Made by a program: the position numbers and the translations under genes. This document shows positions 21,156 to 31,514 of a stretch of DNA of 64,000 nt, in pieces (position 1 is the first letter of the stretch; every line of letters begins with the position of its first letter). Source of the stretch: Cryoendolithus antarcticus (lineage: Eukaryota > Ascomycota > Dothideomycetes > Cladosporiales > Cladosporiaceae). Location of the stretch: positions 162,307 through 226,306 of the forward strand of contig NAJO01000054.1 of assembly GCA_002077065.1 (NCBI GenBank), in the 5' to 3' direction. Under the pieces are notes generated by a model. The model saw nothing but the letters and a program-made list of their open reading frames with translations. It was not told the origin of the DNA and searched no databases.

Positions 21156-22916
21156 TTAGTTGACCTCCCTACTCTCCTCCCCGCTGTTCCTCCCAGCACT
21201 CCCATTAAACAAGAACGGCCCAACATCGTTCCTCGGCGTCATAGGTCCATCCGGCACACTCACCCCAGCTGCGAGCGCGAACTGCATCGTGCTAGTAGGC
21301 GTCGCACTCCCAATCCCCATCCCTTCAGCCTCACTCCGCTGCTTCGATCGCGCTGCTATCGGGACCGGTAGTGATGTGGACGAGGAGGAGGTCGCTTCTA
21401 TCGATGGGAGATGCAGTCCATTTGCTGCAGAAGGCGGGGATTGATTGAGCGTGGTAGTGGCAAGGAGCGGGGCGAGCTCAGTGTCGGATATGTTGGCTGT
21501 GTGGTCGATATTATCGATTCGTGTATGCTCATCCGTATTGCTAGGTGTGGTCACGTCGTCGCTCGGATCTTCATCCGAGGAGCTGATGTGGCCGTTCTCG
21601 TCTGTAGCGCCGTTGTGCGCATCGTCTGATGATGCGCCTACATTGCCATTCTGCCCTTCTGCTTCTTCCTCCCGAATTGGCTCCTCGGGCATAGTCGGCA
21701 GCTCCTCGAACTCCTCTTCCTCGGGAGGATCGACATCAGCCTCTAGATCAGCCACAAACCTGCAGTTCGGACAGAGAAAGTTCGGGTAGCTCGGTCCATG
21801 AATGAGATTCCGTACACACTTGTAGTGCCACACATGACTGCAAGGTGCCACGAACAGTGCTTGACACGGCGCAACTGGGTTCAAGCAGATACTGCATTCG
21901 CTCGAGTTGACACTCGCAGCATCAGAGTCTCGCTTCCCAGTACCAAGTGCAGTCTTCAGTAGCCGCTTATGTGTCGACGTATTGAAGTTATTGAGACTCT
22001 TCTGCCAGCCTCGGTTACACTCGATGCGGATCTTGACGCATCGAAAGATGATCTCCTCGCCTCCCTTGAAATCGATGCCCAGCTGGACGACATCTCCATC
22101 ATTGACAGGGTATGGTCGTGACTCGGCGCCTGGACTCGAGAGTCGTACGTGGTTGAGAAAGGTCCCTGAGCTTGACTTCGAGTCTTTAACATACCACTGT
22201 CCGCTCGTGCACCAGAACTCGCAATGCCTTCGCGATACGACCTTGGACTTGAACCCCACCGGCAAGACGTTCTCCTCCGTAGCGGCCGTGTCTCGTTCAC
22301 TGTATCGTCCTACTCGCACAATTGTGTTTGGTCCAGTAAGTGTCTTCGATACAGCAGTAAAGTGCAATGAAGGTCTCGAAGACCGCGGCTCCACATGTGG
22401 AATAAACCTGATCGAAGGTTGCGCGTCTTTTGCAGATGCCGCGGAAGATCCAGCCATAGTTCCCTCTGCTGCCGATCTCTCGCCTGCCGATATCGAAGTG
22501 ACAGTCGTCGGGCCCAGAGCAGAGGTCAGGCGACTTCTAGTCATTGATCCAGTCGGCGTGCTTCCTCCACTGTCTTCAGCTGCCACCGAGTCCGCTGGCG
22601 CACCGGTCGTCCCCGCTATATCAGTCGCCTCTTGTCCTGCAGGTGCCCGCCCGTTGGCACTACTCCCCGTGTCTTGCCCAGCAACCGTCAACAGACTCCC
22701 CGCCGGACTACTCGTGCTCCTGACCAATGGAGGTGACCTTTCCGCCTGCCCCGCGCTACTCTCTCCCCTCGACGCGGTCGTTGACGAGTGCAGGTGCGTA
22801 TGCGTCTTATTCCGTAAGTAGCTCAGTCCTCGCAAGCGACTAGGGCGCGATGGTGTCGCTGATGAGGAAGTCGCGGTGGTCGTCAATGTCGCCGCTGGAG
22901 CTGGCGAACCATGCAT
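21156..22916 (-). CDS. DMA1: FHA-RING E3 ubiquitin ligase, Dma1 type
   Basis: Dma1/Chf1 proteins couple phospho-threonine binding to ubiquitin transfer in septation and spindle checkpoints. A single exon from ATG 22916 gives 586 aa. The frame opens 33 codons earlier but without an ATG. The N-terminal ~195 residues are Ser/Thr/Ala-rich and disordered. The FHA domain spans about 198-294 (VRVGRYSERD, then GFKSKVVSRRHCEFWC and SKSSSGTFLNHVRL). The RING spans about 341-385 (CSICLNPV, CSHVWHYKC, CPNC). An acidic, low-complexity tail follows. FHA followed by RING in this order is diagnostic of the Dma/Chf group. Confidence 0.9.
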   Translation of the reverse strand: MHGSPAPAATLTTTATSSSATPSRPSRLRGLSYLRNKTHTHLHSSTTASRGESSAGQAERSPPLVRSTSSPAGSLLTVAGQDTGSSANGRAPAGQEATDIAGTTGAPADSVAAEDSGGSTPTGSMTRSRLTSALGPTTVTSISAGERSAAEGTMAGSSAASAKDAQPSIRFIPHVEPRSSRPSLHFTAVSKTLTGPNTIVRVGRYSERDTAATEENVLPVGFKSKVVSRRHCEFWCTSGQWYVKDSKSSSGTFLNHVRLSSPGAESRPYPVNDGDVVQLGIDFKGGEEIIFRCVKIRIECNRGWQKSLNNFNTSTHKRLLKTALGTGKRDSDAASVNSSECSICLNPVAPCQALFVAPCSHVWHYKCVRNLIHGPSYPNFLCPNCRFVADLEADVDPPEEEEFEELPTMPEEPIREEEAEGQNGNVGASSDDAHNGATDENGHISSSDEDPSDDVTTPSNTDEHTRIDNIDHTANISDTELAPLLATTTLNQSPPSAANGLHLPSIEATSSSSTSLPVPIAARSKQRSEAEGMGIGSATPTSTMQFALAAGVSVPDGPMTPRNDVGPFLFNGSAGRNSGEESREVN

Positions 22917-23410
22917 GATCTGTCGTGTATTGAGTCTATGTATGCAAGGTGCGTATACGTGTTTCAGACTGCTGCGGCAAGGTCGTTGCTGGCAATCGTG
23001 TGGTGCGCTTTCCAATCACATGGGATGGTGTGACGTAGCTGATGAGGTGGGCCTTCTACCTGGTGCAGCGAACGTCTTGAGGTCGATCCTCCGGTAATCA
23101 ATGCTCTAGAACGAGGAGAGGTTCGTAATAGATGCAGAGCTGAGTGGGAAAGACAACAAGTGAAGGACTCGACAACAACAATGTCGCTGCTGACTCCCCA
23201 CCCCCAAGGATCTCCGCAGGTAAGAACGCCACTACCATCGTTCACATGCACGGCTGACGATCCGAGCGCTGGAGATAGCCGAGACCGAACATGAGTTTTG
23301 GAACCGTGGTTGAGCTGGAGAGGATCTTGGAGGAATCATCTATATTGTACACTTCGAAGTCAAGATGGTATACTACACGTCAACCTTCCCGCTTATCATC
23401 TTCACCCAAC
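22917..23410. promoter_or_regulatory. DMA1-like upstream region
   Basis: 494 bp between the DMA1-like start and the alpha-MPP stop, both on the minus strand. No gene seen. Confidence 0.4.
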
Positions 23411-25117
23411 CTACCGTCTCCCCAACTTGAACCTCCCAATCCTCTCCTGTATCTCCTCCCACCCAACCTCCTTAAACTTCACCCCCTCCTCCTCACCCTG
23501 CTGCAGCACAACCGTAGGCGCCCCGATCCCACCACCCGGATTCCGCACCTCACCACTGAACACCTGCTTTGCCACTCGGCGCAAGTCCTTGATAGTGACC
23601 GCCTCGATGTTGGCAACCATCTCCTTGACGGGTACCCGTCGGCCATGAACCTGCACCTGCCGACCGAGATCTTCGAGCTCGACCATTCTCGACTCAAGAT
23701 TCATGAGCAAACTCGACCGCAGCTGGTTCTTCGCCCTCTTAACCTCCGTCTCACTCAATCTCCCCAGCCCAGTCTCAGCGCTCAGCAGCGAAAGCTCCCG
23801 CGCCATCGTATCTAGCATCCGCGGCACATACGTCGTGCCACACGCGGCGCTGATGCCGAAGAGTCCGCTGTCCGTGTATGCGTGATTAAAAGCCATGCAG
23901 TTCTCTACCCATCCGTACTGGTTGAGTACGTTCGTGTACAGACGTGAGTACATTCCCTTTCCTGGCCCTCCTGCACTGAACGATCCACCGCCTCCGAGAA
24001 GTGTTTGTAATGTGGCGAGGGTGTAGATGTCTGGGCTGTTGATAGGTAGAGCTTCGAAGGCGAGGTGAATGTGTGAGACTCGTGGTAGTGCCGGATTCGC
24101 GGGTATTGGCAACGGAGGGAGCGTGAGAAAGCCGCCAGTGTATTGGCTGACTGCATCGTAAGCTATGGGTTCGTCCAGCGGATGCGGGATGATTCTCGAG
24201 GGGTCTAACGGCGAGATTGTGGCCTTTTGCGAAGCAGAGGTGGACAGATTCTTGAAGAACGGCAGTCTTGACACAAGCCGTGAATCCTTTTGCGGCGGCA
24301 TCTGCGAAGTCGGATACGGCGGCTGAATCTGCTGCGCTTGCATTGTCGCAGACGTCGTAAGGCTCGGCGTCTTCATATCCCCGAAGTGCTGCTCCGCCAA
24401 CCTCACAGCCTCCTCATGCTCCACGCCAGCGAACGCCACAACGATCCTCTCCGGCTTGAAGAACGCCTTCCGATATGCCTCCACAGTCCGCTTGTTGATG
24501 CTCCCTAGCCTCTCTTTCGGACATAGCAGTGGGTTTCCCAGCGTGTTGTCCTTGTACGCAGCCATATGTACCAGCTCCGGCAGGATCAGCTCTGGCTTGC
24601 CCCAGATCTCGCCGATTTCGTAGTCTGCTGTCTCGAGCTGACGTTCGACCTCTTCTTCCGTGATCTTCGGCGAATGTATCGTCTCCGCTAGTAATGCGAC
24701 GGCTTCGGGGACTGCGGAGTTGAAAGTGGCGGACTGGTACATCAGGCTTTCCCGCGAAGAGGCGCACTGTATGTTCCCGCCCAGCGCATCGATCTTCTCT
24801 AGCACTTCATCTCCGGTATGCTGTTCCGTCGATTTGAAAGCAAGCCGGTCAATAATGTGGGACACGCCTCGCAAGCCATCGTTCTCATATCGTGAGCCAG
24901 CATCCACGTAAACGCCAATACCGCTGAAATGACCTGGCAAGGCTTCCGTCGCTACGCGCAGACCGTTCGGGAGTGTCGTGATGCTATCGAGGTCTGTGGG
25001 CTCTTTCTCTGATGGGTTGGAGGTGACCGTTGCGTAGGCTCGACTGCGCTTTGCGCTGCGGGCTGCTCGAGTGGCAGTGCGCAACGCGCGCGCCGGCGCT
25101 GATATGGATTTGCTCAT
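23411..25117 (-). CDS. MAS2: Mitochondrial processing peptidase alpha subunit
   Basis: Alpha-MPP recognises presequences of imported proteins and, with the catalytic beta subunit, removes them in the matrix. Intronless, 568 aa from ATG 25117. Its own N-terminus is a classic basic, Arg/Ala/Ser-rich presequence (ARALRTATRAARSAKRSRAYA). The M16 core starts at about residue 45 (TTLPNGLRVATEALPGHFSGIGVYVDAGSR, listed in parts). The zinc site HxxEH is replaced by HIIDR, as expected for the non-catalytic subunit. The glycine-rich substrate loop LLGGGGSFSAGGPGKGM is present. The length matches fungal Mas2/MPP-alpha. Confidence 0.95.
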   Translation of the reverse strand: MSKSISAPARALRTATRAARSAKRSRAYATVTSNPSEKEPTDLDSITTLPNGLRVATEALPGHFSGIGVYVDAGSRYENDGLRGVSHIIDRLAFKSTEQHTGDEVLEKIDALGGNIQCASSRESLMYQSATFNSAVPEAVALLAETIHSPKITEEEVERQLETADYEIGEIWGKPELILPELVHMAAYKDNTLGNPLLCPKERLGSINKRTVEAYRKAFFKPERIVVAFAGVEHEEAVRLAEQHFGDMKTPSLTTSATMQAQQIQPPYPTSQMPPQKDSRLVSRLPFFKNLSTSASQKATISPLDPSRIIPHPLDEPIAYDAVSQYTGGFLTLPPLPIPANPALPRVSHIHLAFEALPINSPDIYTLATLQTLLGGGGSFSAGGPGKGMYSRLYTNVLNQYGWVENCMAFNHAYTDSGLFGISAACGTTYVPRMLDTMARELSLLSAETGLGRLSETEVKRAKNQLRSSLLMNLESRMVELEDLGRQVQVHGRRVPVKEMVANIEAVTIKDLRRVAKQVFSGEVRNPGGGIGAPTVVLQQGEEEGVKFKEVGWEEIQERIGRFKLGRR

Positions 25118-25717
25118 CGCTGTGTTGTGTGGTCCAGAGTGTGACAGAAGAACATCATAGTCAACACTTCGTCCCTGTCAGATGAACTTCTTGGTGGAAG
25201 GCTACTGGCGCGGGATCGACAGGCGCTAGCGGCTGGCTGCTTGGCCGGGCGTATCGGGAGCTTCTTCTACTGCAGCTTCTTCTACTGCACGCACGCGACC
25301 AGACTGGGACTGATATACTCTGATGATGTCGGGTTGTGAGCACGACTGCATTCACATGAACAACTGGATGGAATTGGAAAACTGAGACACGCTTTCCACA
25401 TGATTGATCTCCATGTTCCGCCGCCTGCGCGTGCCACCAATCGACCACCTCCAACATCTGTCTAGCCACCATCGTAGAGCGTATGATATCAAGCAAGCCA
25501 CCTCAAAGTCAGATCGCCTGCCCAGAAGGGTCAAAGGTACAGGGCCGTACCACGAGACCGCAGGCTCTCGCAACAAGGCCACTGACACTGCGGCCCTGTA
25601 ATTCCTCGCCCCAACTGCATAGCTGCCGAGTCGAACAGGTCGACACCCGCACGACTCTGCTCAGTACTCTGACCCCTGCTTGATCGTATAAGGACCAGCG
25701 TCCTCTACCTTAGGTAC
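25118..25717. promoter_or_regulatory. Alpha-MPP upstream region
   Basis: 600 bp holding the alpha-MPP promoter and the 3' end of the PUB1-like gene. Apart from a small tandem repeat at 25259-25288 I see nothing. Confidence 0.4.
25259..25288. repeat. Two-copy tandem 15-bp repeat
   Basis: AGCTTCTTCTACTGC is repeated twice in direct succession about 140 bp upstream of the alpha-MPP start. Confidence 0.7.
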
Positions 25718-27451
25718 CTAGCCCGGGTAGCCGCCGTATCCTCCACGACCAAACGGCTGCTGTCCTTGAGGCGGCTGCCCAGGATAGCCATGCTGAGCGG
25801 GTGGCTGACCGAAGCCGCCAGCACTTTGAGGCGGCATGCCTCCTTGTGGCCAACCACCAGCGCTCTGATGCATTGCTTGTGGCGTCTGAGCAGGAGGCCA
25901 TGAGCCGGCAGGAGGGTGATGGAATTGGCCGATGGGTGGTGCGGCTGCACAATGTCAGTGAATGATCTACATGACTGAAAAGACGAAATACTAACATTGC
26001 GGCGACATAGCAGGCGGCTGACCATACTGAGGGAAGTAGGGCGCAGCCTGAGGTGGGAACGCCGAATGGGGCTGAGCTGGCGTATGCGGACCAGGGTAAG
26101 CAGATGGTGGACCGGCGGGGGAGAAGGCACCGTCAAACTGTCCAGTAGGCGGGCGGTCCTTGCCCCAGCTGCACTTCAGCGGTCTCCCATTGACCTGGTA
26201 GCCATTGAGCTGGCAGATCGCGCTGGCAGCGTTCTCGTGGGTGTCCATCTTGACAAAGGCGAACCCACGATCAGACTGGAAACGGGTCTCGGTCACGTAG
26301 CCGAAGTTCTGGAAGAGCGGTACGAGGTCGTTCTGGGTGGTGTACGGGGTGAGATTACCGACGTAGCAAGTGGTCTGCCACTGTGGCGTTTGTTGGAGGA
26401 CCATCTCGTAGGAACCGGCACCTTGTGTTGGGAACGTGTGGTGGCCATAAGGAGTGGTCGGGGTCATGCCCATCTGAGCCATGACTTGTTGCTGGGAGTA
26501 TGATGGTTGGCCTTTCTGGTTGGCCCAGTTGCATCTGATCGCACGCGAGCCAAGCCATTCGCCGTCCATGTTACTGAGCGCTTTCTCGGCTTCACCGCGA
26601 TCACGGTAGGCAACGAAGCCGTAGCCGCGAGAGCGTCCGGTCTTCATGTCCCACATCACGCGCGCTTCCGATACTGTGCCAAAGGCAGAGAAGGCTTGCA
26701 GGAGGACTTCATCGTTGACCTCGTTGGACAGATCGCCGACAAAGATATGGAAGTGGTTTGATGTGTCCTCTTTGGTTGTGTTGTTTGATTGGTAAGCCCA
26801 GTTCACTCGGATCTCTTGCTGATGCACGCGACGTCCGTTGAGAGTCTGCATGGCTCGTTCGGCGGCGCCTGGATCGTCGTATTCTACGAAACCGTAATTG
26901 TATCCCTTTGATTGAAACTTCATGTATATATTAGCAATAATGTCTAAGATGTGTGCGTGTGGTTGTTGTTGAGTGTTCTGTGGTGTCTCAAAGCGCGGCT
27001 CTGCAGGTGAGACGGAAGCTATCTCTCAGCGCGTGCAAGCACGAGATCATGAGAGAAGGTCTCAACCTCATTGCTGATGCGCGCCCACCTCACTCGTGAT
27101 TGGAGCACCTCTCACGGGGGTTGTACTTACATTCTTGTCCGGAATGATCTTTACATTCTGTACGTGCCCGGTGGTCTCGAAGATCTGCTTCAAGACTTCC
27201 TCTGTGACCCGTGGATCCAATCCTCCAACATACAAAGCTCTTTTGTTGGGTTCTGGCGCAGCGCGGCTAACGGTACCACCGGGAGAAGTGATCAATTGCG
27301 ACTCTTGCGGAGCCGGGTTTGTGTTCGCGGGAATATTCAGTCCAAGCTGCGGCTGCGGTGGCGGGGGCATGCCAGATTGTCTATCGCCATTCTCGTAGCC
27401 ATTCTGCCCGACTGAAGCCAGCGCATTGGCAGCATTGATCGCGTCAGCCAT
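25718..27451 (-). CDS. PUB1: Three-RRM RNA-binding protein, Pub1/TIA-1 type
   Basis: Binds U-rich and A-rich mRNA elements and takes part in mRNA stability and stress granules. Exons 27131-27451, 25996-26917 and 25718-25944 give 489 aa. Intron 1 is 213 nt, about four times the local norm. Its acceptor CATGAAG was chosen because it restores PDKN-FQSKGYNYGFVEY, the family junction inside RRM1. Intron 2 (25945-25995) has GTTAGT and GTGCAG. RRM1 starts at about residue 74 (RALYVGGLDPRVTEE), RRM2 has FHIFVGDLSNEV and RGYGFVAY, and RRM3 has TCYVGNLTPYT and RGFAFVKM. The C-terminus is a Pro/Gln/Gly-rich prion-like tail ending in GRGGYGGYPG. Domain order and the tail fit Pub1. Confidence 0.92.
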
Positions 27452-28212
27452 GATGAAAGACGACTTGCTGAATAGAGAAGCCCTGAAAGGCTCGTGGAAG
27501 TTGATGAGACTAAACGGGTCAGACGACAAGGATAGCATACTGAAGTGAGGCACGCAAGGAAACATACAAATGAGACGAAGAGGTCTTGGAGATACGCCTT
27601 AGCTGTTATGTATGCGCGGTCGCACGTATGGCCGAGACGCAAATAAGTGAAGGCAGCAAACACTCTGAACGCTGCAGACTGACAGAGAGAAGACAGGCAA
27701 AGAAGACCCAAGGAGAGACAGGAGAGGAAAGGGCGTAGATGTTGCTCTGCTCGAGTCGGTGGAAGTGAGGTCGGGAAAGAGAGACAAGCTGAGGTGCGCG
27801 ATGTGAACCCCAAATTGCTCTTGAGTGGGGTCCGGCCCGGTATCCGAAACTCAACCATTGCGCGAGGGAACCCTGCATTTTGATGGTGAATGCCTCAGGC
27901 TTGATGAGGCTAAATACTGCGAGTTTGGCGGGCAACTCTACATTGTTCATTGATAGATCGAAAGAGATGTGCTAATGATTCATTCCTCCTCATACCCTCT
28001 TGCCATCTACTGAAGCTCTTGTGTATGCCAACTTCTCTTCGAATAGGTCGTGAAATCTAGACGTATCCCGATCCACAAGCCTAACAAGTGCTCTCGCTCT
28101 CCGCACCTGTTCTGCCGGAACACGCTGGCAGGAGCAAACCTTGACCCTCAATTTTTTTATCTAAGTCGTGGACTATTCTGTATCTAGTCTTGCGAGACGC
28201 GACCTACCCACG
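27452..28212. promoter_or_regulatory. Long divergent region with a pyrimidine-rich PUB1 leader
   Basis: 761 bp between two divergent starts. On the PUB1 sense strand, about 27660-27740 is almost pure C/T, as in leaders and promoters of strongly expressed fungal genes. No extra gene is supported. Confidence 0.5.
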
Positions 28213-29334
28213 ATGGCAGACTCGACACAGGCTCTCGATAGATTGCAGCGAGAAATCAACAGTATCGTAAGCAGACCTTCGATCGAGTCATCGTCGTGGA
28301 CGAGTTTGCTGACATTCTAAAGTTCGAGCAAGTAGGCAGACTGCTCGCGGCCAGCAGCAAGTCCGATGCTGGTGTGACATTGGCAAGAGCGGCACGATTG
28401 AAGCAGCAATACCCAGCAGCGGAGCTGCGTTTTCATGAAGCTCTTGATGTACTGGATGCTGAGCTCGTAGGTCATCACATTGCGCTGGCGAATTTGCGTG
28501 AGATCTGACAGGGCTTAGCAACATGCGAAGACAGTACTTCGCCGTGATTTAGCGGTATCCCGTGACAAGGAGGGACTGCAAATCGGCGCGCCGGCTACTG
28601 CACAGGTCGTAGCGCAGGCTCCCTCTGAGAAAGCGCCACTTGAAGAGGTTGTCGACGTGTCGGCAGAACCGATGAGCGACATCAAGCCGCAGAGCTCTGA
28701 AGCGATTGCTGAACCCGGGAAGCAATTACTTGCTGAGCTAGATGAAGTGAAGCCTAAGTCCAGTCCCTCGCAAACGGAAGCGATGGACAGCAGCTCTGTG
28801 AAAGCCGAAGAAGTCGAGCCGAAGCTTGAAATCGACACGGCCATGAAGTCAACCGATGCGAAGGATGACCAGCAGGACAGCAATGACGTTCCCCCTGACA
28901 CTGCAACCATGAGTGTCAACGCGGATCTAGACTCCCTGTTCAACGATCCCATGAGCGCTGGTGGGCAGGGAAGCGGGCCAGGCACAGCGTTCGATGACGA
29001 TATCAACGGAAACGGGGACTTCGACTTCGCCAGCTTTAATGCCAGCATCAACAATGACGCAGAACAGGACGATAATGACGGCAACAACATATCGGCACTG
29101 CTTCCTGGACTGCAGGACTACGCAGACGGATCGACTGCCGAGCCTGACTTCGGTGCCATCTTTGGATCCGGAGGTGATGTAAACGTGGACGACTTCAGCA
29201 CATTCGTCACAGATCAGGATAACAAGGACAAGCCTCAAGAAAGCATGTTCGATGATATGATGGACTTTAATTTTGACATGTCTGGTGAAGGGGACAATGC
29301 AGCCCAAGACTTTGATTTCGATTTCACTACCTAG
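28213..29334 (+). CDS. Acidic protein with helical N-terminus, possible fungal Mediator tail subunit (Med2-like)
   Basis: Exons 28213-28266, 28323-28466 and 28519-29334 give 337 aa. The introns are 56 and 52 nt (GTAAGC with a GCTGAC branch; GTAGGT with a TTAG acceptor) and both are phase 0. The first ~90 residues are helical and amphipathic (STQALDRLQREINSI, FEQVGRLLAASSKSDAGVTL, ELQHAKTVLRRDLAVSR). Then comes a long acidic, Asp/Phe-rich region (LDSLFNDPMS, DFDFASFN, DDFSTFV, DFNFDMS, DFDFDFTT) that looks like an activation or interaction domain. Layout and size suggest the fungal Med2 family, but I could not confirm it by motif, so the function is tentative. Confidence 0.75.
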
Positions 29335-29709
29335 ACCTTTGACCTGCACGCATGAAGCGAAGAGGCTGATCTAGCTCCGAATGATGTGCTTGGAAGTGCA
29401 GGGAGCAGTGCAGATCTCACGAAGTAAGGGAAACCAAACGACAAACGTGTCACTCGCGCAGATCATGCAAGAATCAGTCGTGCGATCTTCCCTCGGATGA
29501 GAACGAAGGTCGAGGTAGCAGGGAGTACGGAGTAAGCACTGGGGGGTATGTGGTAAGTTTAGACGAAGTGAGGTCAAAGTAAGCTTAGTCGGGGAGGGTG
29601 CCTTCCTCGATTCGACAGACCACAAAGTCAGACCTCCTCAATGCTATCTGCATTCTACAATGTCTCTCCAGGACCGCATACAGAAAACATAGGAATACAT
29701 TGAGTCGAG
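29335..29709. promoter_or_regulatory. Gap upstream of the coiled-coil gene
   Basis: 375 bp between two plus-strand genes; no distinct signal seen. Confidence 0.35.
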
Positions 29710-31374
29710 ATGGCGACCGAGACGTCCAAAATACTCCGTCTCCCCAGTGATCGAGATGTGGCACTCGCAATGGCTGTCGTCTCCAACAAGCCGGACGATA
29801 TGACCGTCAGAGGTGAGCAGTGCGTTATCTACAAGTCCATATCATAGTTAACAGTGGTGTAGACTACATCGCCTTACTGAGGCAGCACATTGCGAAAGGC
29901 CGACGTGAGAATACACTCAGCGCAGCGTATCGCCATCTCGACAGAGCAGCCTACTGGCGAGCAGAGTGCGAAAGACGAGAGTTGGCTTTACGCGCTTCCG
30001 AAGCTGCGACAATGGAAGGTCTGCGAGAGATCGAGATGCTCAAAGCCAAGAACGAGATCTTGAAAGCCAGTACCGCTGTTCCGACGAAGCGTAAGAGGGT
30101 GCCAGCAGATGTGGTGCCAGTGCCACGATCGCCAAAGAGGACGAGGAGAGACCATTCGCCTGCTCGAGGGCCAGTGATTGACTTGGATCTCAAGACTGGC
30201 CTTGAAGACCAGCTATTGAGGGACGAAGGTGAGGCTTGCGCATTCCTGCCTGCATCACGACATCCCCGACTGACTTCAATCCGTAGGCTGCGAGCTCATG
30301 GGTCATCTTTGCATGATCAACACGTACCTGAAGGCGGGTATTATCGTTCAAGATGAAGCTCCATCAATGACATACTACCTCATCCAGGCCTCGAAGGCAG
30401 TGCCAAAGGCAGTGCCAAAGGCAGTCAAAGACGCTGTGCTAAAGCATGCAGGCTCCGAATCCGAAGACCTCACTGCAATGCGATCAGTCCTCATTGCAGC
30501 TGGTCGAGTCGTAGCTGCGCTCATCGTTGGGCTGACAAAGCTTGGTCGGGTTGATGACAGCGAACTTCAACTGTCTCAGGTCACACATGCCCTCGTCACG
30601 ATGTTTGACGCCTTGTGTGACAACCTTCAAGTCATCTCGATCGCCGAGGTCACAGGCCCTGCTAGTGACGATGCGAGTGCATCGGCGTCGAGTCGGAAAA
30701 CGAAGCCAAAGGCTCACAATCGGATCAACATTGCGGATCATACAGTCCTCAATCTCTTTACTGTGTTTCTAAGTGGTCTACTGAAGCAGCTGGACGCGAA
30801 GCATGGCTGTCATCGATCGCTGTTCGAAGGTGCCACTTTTGTCATTCTCAAGAAGCTTGGCAGCAATTTCCATGCCATCGTATTTCGGCATCCCTCGGCT
30901 ACGATTGAGGAGAGCATCAAGTCTTTTGCAACGACAGGCGACACGCAGTCCAAAGCCATTGAGCCATCTGATACAGACATGACGGCTCAAGCATGCGCAA
31001 AGCTCGAAGCGCCGTATCATCTGCACTTACTGAAGCTGATACTCTCAATGGCCCCAGCATTCCTCCCTCCTGCCCCAACCATCGGCAAGTCTGGCAAAGT
31101 GAAGGCTACGCCCAAGCTTGGGAGTATCACGAAGACGAGCCTCACTGTCTTGGCCAAGGAAAGACTCCAGCGTACCCTTATCAATGCTGTGTTCGGCACC
31201 GAGGGGCTGGGCTCAGAAGATGACATGCTGCTCGAGGCACTCCGTATGCCGGTACTAGGTGACGCAAGGATTCCCGTGCCGCGAGTGAAGGAAGCGGAGG
31301 TCGGGGAGTGGTTCAAGGAGGAAGTGTGGCGGTTGCTGGGATGGGAAGTGTTGGGACGTGAAGTCGATGGCTGA
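29710..31374 (+). CDS. Unrecognised protein with coiled coil and helical C-terminal half
   Basis: Exons 29710-29812, 29863-30228 and 30287-31374 give 518 aa. The introns (50 and 58 nt; GTGAGC, GTGAGG; GTGTAG, CCGTAG) both leave a single G that joins cleanly. Residues ~35-95 look like a coiled coil (ALLRQHIAKGRRENTL, REIEMLKAKNEILK). A basic linker rich in KRKR and RSPKRTRRD follows, probably a nuclear localisation signal. The remaining ~330 residues are helical and without a domain I know. They contain a short KAVP tandem near residue 190, encoded by a 12-nt repeat at 30394-30417. Ser/Ala-rich SDDASASASSRKTK separates two helical blocks. I do not recognise the family; a nuclear role is only suggested by the basic motif. 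Confidence 0.75.
30394..30426 (+). repeat. In-frame 12-nt tandem repeat
   Basis: AAGGCAGTGCCA occurs twice and a third partial unit follows, encoding KAVP-KAVP-KAV in the unrecognised coiled-coil gene. Confidence 0.8.
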
Positions 31375-31514
31375 GTGCCTTCCATTCGCGTGGCTCCGTG
31401 CAGTGTTCAAATCTGTTGTTCTCGAATACGCTTTGCTGATATCTTATAGATGCTAGGCTAATTTGCTACTTGTACACTATACTACAGTCCTAGTCATGAC
31501 AGAACTTACCAATT

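Noticed and set aside
22917..23015. 33-codon N-terminal extension of the DMA1-like protein
   Set aside because: No ATG in the extension; it starts at TTG, which is not expected in this nuclear gene.
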